A stretch of 19,647 nucleotides of DNA from the NCBI GenBank assembly GCA_003162555.1, contig PMNQ01000259.1, forward strand, positions 1 through 19,647, in the 5' to 3' direction. Shown here one piece after another: positions 14,900 through 19,647 of the stretch. The translations under genes were made by a program, and so were the position numbers. The stretch's first letter is position 1. Each line of letters opens with the position of its first letter. The stretch comes from Gammaproteobacteria bacterium (GTDB taxonomy: Bacteria > Pseudomonadota > Gammaproteobacteria > Steroidobacterales > Steroidobacteraceae). The notes below the pieces were generated by a model. That model was not told the DNA's origin. It ran no database searches and was given only the letters and a program-made list of their open reading frames with translations.

Positions 14900-15433
14900 C
14901 TAGTCGTCCTGCAACTGCTGCCCGGGAAACAATTCCTCGACGAAGCCGAACTTGCGCAGGTCCTTGATGCGCGTCGGGTACAACACGCCGTCCAGGTGAT
15001 CGACCTCGTGCTGCACCACGCGCGCGTGGAAATCCGCAACGCTCCGGTCGATCGGCCGGCCCCACTGATCGAAGCCACGGTAACGCAGGCGCCGGTAGCG
15101 CGGCACCAGCCCGCGCATGCCCGGCACTGACAGGCACCCTTCCCACTCCGATTCGCGGCCGCCGCGCAACGCGCGCAACTTGGGATTGACGAGCACCGTG
15201 TAGGGCACGGCCTCGGCGTCGGGATAACGCGGCGTCGGACCGCCCCCGAAAATCACCACTCGCAGTGCCACCGCGATCTGCGGGGCGGCCAGGCCGGCGC
15301 CATTGGCGGCACGCATCGTGTCTTCCATGTCCGCGATCAGCGCCAGCAGCGAGGGAGAGCCGAATTCGCGCACCGGCTCGCTAGTCAGCAGCAGCCGCGG
15401 ATCGCCGATACGCAGTATGGGTTTGATGGCCAT
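14900..15433 (-). CDS. def: Peptide deformylase
   Basis: This 177-residue protein has all three deformylase motifs: GAGLAAPQ (45-52, the usual GxGLAAPQ), EGCLS (98-102) and QHEVDHLDG (141-149). Metal ligands are C100, H142 and H146, with catalytic E143. It removes the formyl group from the N-terminal methionine of new proteins in the cytoplasm. I start it at the ATG at 15433 ([14 protein letters not shown]), which matches the normal family start. The frame stays open to 15697, but that extension would cross the divergent promoter region and carries no deformylase sequence. The gene converges on the ankyrin gene with nine bases between stop codons, so it is not part of that operon. Length is typical for the family. 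Confidence 0.95.
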   Translation of the reverse strand: MAIKPILRIGDPRLLLTSEPVREFGSPSLLALIADMEDTMRAANGAGLAAPQIAVALRVVIFGGGPTPRYPDAEAVPYTVLVNPKLRALRGGRESEWEGCLSVPGMRGLVPRYRRLRYRGFDQWGRPIDRSVADFHARVVQHEVDHLDGVLYPTRIKDLRKFGFVEELFPGQQLQDD

Positions 15434-15612
15434 GGTCTTGAATAAGCCCTGAAACTGGCCTGCCTGGCCCGGTCCCCTGGGAGAAATCCCGCACCTTTGC
15501 CGCCAGGGCGGCAGACAGGGTTGGCATTGGCGGCTTGGGGATCTTAACATGCGCCCCTGCAGGGGAATTCCGCTGCTTGCGACTCCAATCCGATTACAGA
15601 GGAAGCACTTTG
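15434..15612. promoter_or_regulatory. Divergent intergenic region with candidate promoter and palindromes
   Basis: On the plus strand TTGGCA (15521-15526) and TAACAT (15545-15550), 18 bases apart, form a fair sigma70 promoter for the small exported protein. A perfect 12-base palindrome CCCCTGCAGGGG (15554-15565) follows about four bases after the -10, where it could be an operator or form a hairpin at the start of the transcript. A second inverted repeat, TGCCGCC/GGCGGCA with a two-base centre (15498-15513), lies just upstream. AGAGGAAG (15598-15605) is the ribosome binding site of the downstream gene. Confidence 0.45.
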
Positions 15613-16023
15613 ATGAAATTCCTGTTGCCCGTGGCGCTGCTCGCAACTGTGGCTGCGGCACCCGCCTTTGCCGACTGCGTTCCGCCGAAGATTTCAATCA
15701 ACATTCCCGACGGCTCCAAGGCGGCCATTGCCGACATGCTCGCGACGCAGCACGCCATCAAGGATGCTGATGCCGTGGTCCAGCAGTTTGTCGATTGCCT
15801 GAAAGCCGAACAGGACGCCAAGATCGCGGCCGCCGGCGAAGCGTTGAAGGACGATCAGAAGATCAAGATCGCCACCGAATACACCGATCGCCAGAACGAA
15901 GTGGCCGACAAGCTGCAAAAGATCGCCGACCAGTTCAACGTGGAAGTGCGCGCCTACAAGGCCAAGATGGCCGCCGCTGCCGCGGCTACGCCTGCGCCCG
16001 CCGCGCAGCCCGCCAAGCCCTAG
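15613..16023 (+). CDS. Small exported helical protein of unknown function
   Basis: The 136-residue protein starts at the ATG at 15613, chosen because AGAGGAAG lies 7 bases upstream and a typical signal peptide follows ([20 protein letters not shown], cleavage before DCVPPK). The mature part (~115 residues) is charged and almost wholly helical, with coiled-coil-like stretches (~60-115), and ends in an Ala/Pro tail. It has two cysteines (in DCVPP and VDCLK) that could form a disulfide once exported. I do not recognise a named family. It has its own promoter and stands alone between two minus-strand genes. Confidence 0.75.
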   Translation: MKFLLPVALLATVAAAPAFADCVPPKISINIPDGSKAAIADMLATQHAIKDADAVVQQFVDCLKAEQDAKIAAAGEALKDDQKIKIATEYTDRQNEVADKLQKIADQFNVEVRAYKAKMAAAAAATPAPAAQPAKP

Positions 16024-16027
16024 AGCT

Positions 16028-16861
16028 CTAGAGCTGCGACGCGGATTGCGTGTCGCAGCTCTCGATCTTGCCGCCCTGGAAACCGCGCTCGAACCATTGC
16101 TGCCGCTGCGCTGAGGTTCCGTGCGTGAATGTGTCGGGCACGACACGGCCCTGCGTGCGCCGCTGCAGCGTGTCATCGCCGACCGCGGCCGCTGCGGCCA
16201 GCGCCTGCTGCACCTCGCCCGGCTCGATGATGCGCTGATCCTGCATGGCCCATACGCCGGCCAGGCAATCGGCCTGCAACTCGATCGCCACTGAGCCGCC
16301 ATTGGCGCCGGGACGTGCCGATCCGTGCGTCAGGCCCAGCAGGTTCTGCACGTGGTGACCGACCTCATGCGCCAGCACGTAGGCACGCGCGAAATCACCC
16401 GGCGCGCCGAATTCGCTGGCGAGCTGGCCGAAGAAATCCAGATCGATGTAGACCTTCTGGTCACCCGGGCAATAGAACGGACCGGAGGCGGTGCTCGCTT
16501 CGCCGCAGGCCGAGGCCACTTCGCCATTGAACAGCACCAGCGTCGGCGGCGTGTACTTCTGGCCCGCGGCGGCGAAGTATTTCGACCAGACGTCCTCGGT
16601 CTCGCCCAGCACCGCTGCCGCGAAATCTCCCTGCGGATCGTGCGGACGTCCGGCCACGCCCTGTTGCTGCGCACCCGCGGCGCCCTGCGTCACCGACTCG
16701 CCGGCACCGATGAGATTCAGCATCGTGCTCGGACTCACGCCCATGAAGTAGCCGACGATCAGTAGTACTACGGTGCCCAGTCCGATACCTACGCCATGGG
16801 CCGGTGTGAACCCGCGCCGGTCTTCGACGTTGTCGCTGCGACGCATGTCTTCGAGGCGCAA
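16028..16861 (-). CDS. ypfJ: YpfJ-family neutral zinc metallopeptidase
   Basis: This 277-residue protein has a short cytoplasmic N-terminus beginning MRLEDMRRSDNVEDRRG, a single membrane helix (~23-41) and a zinc-peptidase domain. That domain contains HEVGHH (165-170) and a downstream ELQADC (194-199), the usual zinc and structural residues of this family (Pfam PF04228-type). Two more cysteines (C119, C131) and C199 may form disulfides. The start is TTG at 16861, supported by AGGAG six bases upstream, which itself overlaps the stop codon of apbE. The ATG five codons later is too far from it. The gene is last in a four-gene operon. The substrate is unknown for most of the family. Identification is strong and function general. 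Confidence 0.9.
   Translation of the reverse strand: MRLEDMRRSDNVEDRRGFTPAHGVGIGLGTVVLLIVGYFMGVSPSTMLNLIGAGESVTQGAAGAQQQGVAGRPHDPQGDFAAAVLGETEDVWSKYFAAAGQKYTPPTLVLFNGEVASACGEASTASGPFYCPGDQKVYIDLDFFGQLASEFGAPGDFARAYVLAHEVGHHVQNLLGLTHGSARPGANGGSVAIELQADCLAGVWAMQDQRIIEPGEVQQALAAAAAVGDDTLQRRTQGRVVPDTFTHGTSAQRQQWFERGFQGGKIESCDTQSASQL
16030..16062. terminator. Hairpin terminator shared by converging genes
   Basis: AGAGCTGCGAC (16030-16040) and GTCGCAGCTCT (16052-16062) make a perfect 11-base stem with an 11-base loop. The stem starts seven bases after the small-protein stop and lies inside the last codons of the zinc protease gene (residues SCDTQSASQL and its stop). There is no strong T tract on either strand. 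It is well placed to end the plus-strand transcript. Confidence 0.6.
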
Positions 16862-16870
16862 GGCGGTCTC

Positions 16871-17908
16871 CTACTTTTTATCCGGTTGGGAATTTGCCGG
16901 CGGCTGCGCGGCCTGCGGCGGCGCGAGCCCCTTCGTGTAGAGCACTTTGCCGTCCGGCTTGACGATGATGGCATCGACGTCGCCGAGGCGCTCGTAGATC
17001 GCGATGGCCGCCTCGGCACCCAGCACGAAGGCGGTCTTCGACAGGCCGTCGGTGCGGGTCGCAGTCGGCGCCAGCACGGTGGCGCTGCGCACCGCGCTGG
17101 CCGAATGCCCGGTGCGCGGATCGATGATGTGGTGATAGCGCACGCCGTTCTCGTCGAAATAGCGCTCGTAGTCGCCCGAGGTCGAGATGGCGGTATCGAC
17201 CAACGGCAGGCGCGCGATGACCTCGTCCCTGCGGTCGGGATGACGGATGCCGACGATCCAGGGCTTGCCGAAACGGTCGCCGATGATGCGGCTGTCGCCG
17301 CCCGCCTGGACCATGGCGTGGTGGATGCCGCGCCTCTGCAGGATCTCGATGCCGCGGTCGACCGAGTAGCCCTTGGCAATGCCGCCCAGGTCGATGCGCA
17401 CGCCCGCCTGCGAAAATCGCACCGTGCGCGTGGCCCGATCGAGCAGCACGTGGTGATAGTTCACCGCCGGGAGCGCGGCGTCGATCTGCTGTTCGGTGGG
17501 CCGGTGGTGCGCGCGGAAATCGTACATGAAGCCGACGCTGGCATAGGTGATGTCGAAGGCGCCGTCGGTGATGCGTGAATACTCGAGCGCGGTCTCGAGC
17601 AGGCCGAACAGCTCGCTGCTGATCTTCACCGGTCCCGTAGCTGCATGCGCATTGACACGCGAGATCTCGCTGTCGGGCTTGTAGGTGCTCATGGTGGTGT
17701 CGATGTGGCGCATCTCGGCCATCACGGCATCGATCGCCTGTTCACCGGCGGCATGATCATCCGACCACAGCTCGACGACGATGCGCGTGCCCATCGTGCC
17801 GTCGACAGTGCGCGACAGCCATTCCGCGCGCGCCGGCGCAGCCAGCGCGGACGCCAATGCCACTGCCACTGCGGTCGCAGCAGCGACCCGGCGTGTGGGC
17901 GCGCTCAC
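16871..17908 (-). CDS. apbE: FAD:protein FMN transferase ApbE
   Basis: ApbE attaches FMN covalently to Thr/Ser of exported proteins such as NqrC and RnfG and of FMN-binding domains used in extracellular electron transfer. The 345-residue form starts at a GTG (17908) overlapping the stop of the upstream gene (GTGA). It begins with a signal peptide (1-28, ARA/EW) and has no lipobox Cys, so it should be soluble in the periplasm. Family motifs are present: GTMGTRIVVEL, YKPDSEISRVN, GAFDIT, DLGGIAKGYSVDRG, QAGGDSR, AISTSGDYERYF, HHIIDPRTG and DGLSKTAFVLG. The frame is open far upstream of the GTG, but that part is the neighbouring gene in another frame. I see no obvious ApbE target motif (DxxSGAT-like) in the other proteins of the window, so its target lies elsewhere. 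Confidence 0.93.
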   Translation of the reverse strand: MSAPTRRVAAATAVAVALASALAAPARAEWLSRTVDGTMGTRIVVELWSDDHAAGEQAIDAVMAEMRHIDTTMSTYKPDSEISRVNAHAATGPVKISSELFGLLETALEYSRITDGAFDITYASVGFMYDFRAHHRPTEQQIDAALPAVNYHHVLLDRATRTVRFSQAGVRIDLGGIAKGYSVDRGIEILQRRGIHHAMVQAGGDSRIIGDRFGKPWIVGIRHPDRRDEVIARLPLVDTAISTSGDYERYFDENGVRYHHIIDPRTGHSASAVRSATVLAPTATRTDGLSKTAFVLGAEAAIAIYERLGDVDAIIVKPDGKVLYTKGLAPPQAAQPPANSQPDKK

Positions 17909-19278
17909 AGCGTCAACCGGTCGCCTGGACCGGGCATCGCGACCGGCACACCCGGCAACAGCGCCGCAAACGCGCTCATCGCGCCCTGCTCGCCGTGCAC
18001 CAGCACCGTGCGCTCGGCGCCGCCGACGCGCGCATGCCAGCGCAGCAACTCGCCCTGATCGGCGTGTGCTGAAAAACCGTTGATGGTATGGACCTGTGCG
18101 CGCACCGGCACCTCTTCGCCGAACAGCACGATGCTGCGGGCGCCGTCGATGATACGGCGGGCCGGCGTGCCATTGGCCGCATAGCCGACGAACACGATGC
18201 TGGCGTCGGCGCGCGGCAGGTTGTGCACCAGGTGATGGCGCACGCGCCCGCCGGTGCACATGCCGGAGCCTGCTATGATTACTGATCCGCCGACGATGCG
18301 ATTGATGGCAATTGAATCGCTTGAAGCGCGCACCAGGCGCAACCCCGGGAAACCGAACAGGTCGGTGCCACCGGCCATCAACGCCGCGGCCTCGGCGTCG
18401 TAGCATTCGGGATGCTTGCGGTATATCTCGGTGGCCGACACGGCCATCGGCGAATCGAGGTACACCGGCAGCTGCGGCGGTAGCGCGCCGGAGACAATCG
18501 CCGCGCGCAGTGCATACAGGATCTCCTGGCTTCGCTCGAGCGCAAAGCTCGGAATCACCACGTTGCCGCCGCGCGTAATCGTGGCGGCGATGACGCCGAC
18601 CAGTTCGATGACGGACTCGGCCGTCGAGCGATGGTTCCGGTCGCCGTAGGTCGTCTCCATCAGCACAATTTCGGCCGCTGGCGGATCGGGATCACGGATG
18701 ATCGGGCGGCCCGCGCCGCCGATATCGCCCGAGAACAGCACGCGGCGCGCGCGGCCGTTTTCCGTCACCTGCACCAGCACATGCGCCGAACCGAGGATGT
18801 GCCCGGCATCGTGGAAACTGACGCGCAAGCCGGGCGCGAGTTCGATCTCGGCGCCGTACGCCGCGACGCGGCCAAAGCGGGCCATGGCAGATACGACATC
18901 GGTCTGGGTGTAGAGCGGCGCTGCCGGCCCGCCGGCGCGGCGCGCCTGCCAGGCCGCATCGTCCTCGGCCATGTGGGCGGCATCCTGCATGACGATCTGC
19001 GCCAGTTCGCGCGTCGCAGACGTAGCGATGATTTCTCCGCGGAAGCCGCGCTTCGCCAGCAGCGGCAGCCGGCCGCAGTGATCCAGATGCGCGTGCGTCA
19101 GCAGCAGGAAATCAATGGCCGCGGCATCGAAGCCCAGCGGCGCCGAGTTTTCATCCTGGAGTTCGCGGCCGCCCTGGAACATGCCGCAGTCGATCAACAG
19201 GCGTTTGCCGGCGCACTCCAGCAGGTGGCAGGAGCCGGTGACGTCGCGGTCAGCGCCGTGAAAAGACAGTTCCATCAT
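17905..19278 (-). CDS. Metallo-beta-lactamase-fold beta-CASP nuclease, RNA-processing type
   Basis: This 457-residue protein carries the metallo-beta-lactamase HxHxDH motif (THAHLDH, H62-H67). It continues with DAGHILGSAHV, FSGDIGG and the METTYGDRNH segment typical of the CPSF73/Ysh1-like group. The beta-CASP region follows (IPSFALERSQEILYAL, VYLDSPMAVSATEIY, GSGMCTGGRVRHHL), with C-terminal INGFSAHADQGEL and VHGEQGA, the RNA-specificity region. Such proteins are RNA endo- or exonucleases related to RNase J and CPSF73. Two start codons lie side by side (ATGATG); the first overlaps the upstream stop (ATGA), and the gene overlaps apbE by four bases. The cytoplasmic location follows from the lack of a signal peptide. 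RNA as substrate is inferred from family. Confidence 0.9.
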   Translation of the reverse strand: MMELSFHGADRDVTGSCHLLECAGKRLLIDCGMFQGGRELQDENSAPLGFDAAAIDFLLLTHAHLDHCGRLPLLAKRGFRGEIIATSATRELAQIVMQDAAHMAEDDAAWQARRAGGPAAPLYTQTDVVSAMARFGRVAAYGAEIELAPGLRVSFHDAGHILGSAHVLVQVTENGRARRVLFSGDIGGAGRPIIRDPDPPAAEIVLMETTYGDRNHRSTAESVIELVGVIAATITRGGNVVIPSFALERSQEILYALRAAIVSGALPPQLPVYLDSPMAVSATEIYRKHPECYDAEAAALMAGGTDLFGFPGLRLVRASSDSIAINRIVGGSVIIAGSGMCTGGRVRHHLVHNLPRADASIVFVGYAANGTPARRIIDGARSIVLFGEEVPVRAQVHTINGFSAHADQGELLRWHARVGGAERTVLVHGEQGAMSAFAALLPGVPVAMPGPGDRLTL

Positions 19279-19647
19279 GCCGCTCCGCCGCTGCCAAAAA
19301 TGTCATCGCCGTTTTTGCGGTACCACGCGACGATGCTGTGCCAGATCGAGGCGGCGTCCTCGGCGAACCAGAACAGCCCGGCGTCCGCGGGATCGATGAC
19401 GCCTTCAGCCACCAGGAATGGAATGTCGATCACGCGGCGCCAGTACTGCTCGCCCACCAGCACCACCGGCACCATATCCATCTTGCCAGTCTGCAGCAAC
19501 GTCAGTGCCTCGAACAGCTCGTCCAGAGTGCCGAAGCCACCGGGAAAGGCCACCAGCGCGCGGGCGCGCTGCATGAAGTGGAGCTTGCGCATCGCGAAGT
19601 AATGGAAGCGGAAACACAGCCCGGGCGTGATGTAGGGATTCGGAAAC
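19275..19647 (-). CDS. LOG-family (TIGR00730-like) Rossmann-fold protein, 5' end beyond the window
   Basis: The last 123 codons are visible and the frame runs off the window edge. The sequence contains FPNPYITPGLCFRFHYFAMRK across the edge of the domain, then the hallmark FPGGFGTLDELFE (PGGxGTxxE) and LLQTGKMDMVPVVLVG. These identify the LOG/lysine-decarboxylase-like family. Members studied in other organisms release cytokinin bases or act as nucleotide 5'-monophosphate phosphoribohydrolases. The shorter ATG-initiated reading from 19592 would start inside the domain, so the true start is outside the window. It overlaps the beta-CASP gene by four bases and appears to be at or near the head of this operon. 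Confidence 0.88.
   Translation of the reverse strand, partial: FPNPYITPGLCFRFHYFAMRKLHFMQRARALVAFPGGFGTLDELFEALTLLQTGKMDMVPVVLVGEQYWRRVIDIPFLVAEGVIDPADAGLFWFAEDAASIWHSIVAWYRKNGDDIFGSGGAA

Noticed and set aside
15434..15697. N-terminal extension of peptide deformylase to 15697
   Set aside because: It would overlap the start of the divergent small-protein gene and its promoter and has no family similarity; [12 protein letters not shown] at 15433 is the normal start.
17909..18406. Longer ApbE reading starting at 18406
   Set aside because: That stretch is an alternate frame of the beta-CASP gene; a signal peptide begins right at the GTG at 17908.

Overview
This is a GC-rich bacterial window, probably from a beta- or gammaproteobacterium. 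The Gram-negative features are a beta-barrel protein ending in Phe, System I (Ccm-type) cytochrome c maturation, a YpfJ-type protease and LOG-family and beta-CASP genes. The exact taxon cannot be read from the sequence. The first ~400 bases look foreign: they read as the middle of an actinobacterial-style MFS drug exporter and are most likely a chimeric contig end.

The core (about 415-14890) is an extracellular electron transfer locus. On the minus strand, reading from 11361 down to 415, a compact operon runs: a 25-residue leader peptide that duplicates the start of the next gene; CcmI (cytochrome c maturation); an inner-membrane protein with two His pairs suited to binding two b hemes; a periplasmic cytochrome with 21 CxxCH motifs built from three-heme repeats; a giant 1565-residue cytochrome with 48 CxxCH motifs plus one CX4CH and one CX3CH; and an 818-residue outer-membrane barrel with AMIN-like, SPOR and TPR-like periplasmic domains. 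This matches the organisation called porin-cytochrome complex type 3 (PCC3), described from genomes of neutrophilic Fe(II)-oxidising bacteria. PCC3 clusters hold a porin, an extracellular and a periplasmic cytochrome with very many hemes, and a conserved inner-membrane protein. Divergently transcribed on the plus strand are a membrane-anchored Fe-S/flavin NAD(P)-type oxidoreductase with an unusual, apparently permuted domain order, and a translationally coupled exported Sel1/ankyrin-repeat protein. The inferred electron path links the quinone pool, the b-heme membrane protein, the 21-heme cytochrome, the barrel and the ~50-heme cytochrome at the cell surface. The direction (metal oxidation or reduction) cannot be decided from sequence.

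The right part (14900-19647) looks like ordinary chromosome. It holds peptide deformylase (minus), a small exported helical protein (plus), and a tightly overlapping minus-strand operon of LOG-family protein (truncated by the window end), beta-CASP metallo-beta-lactamase, ApbE flavin transferase and YpfJ-type zinc protease. A strong hairpin lies between the converging small-protein and protease genes. I saw no tRNA, rRNA, CRISPR array or insertion sequence.
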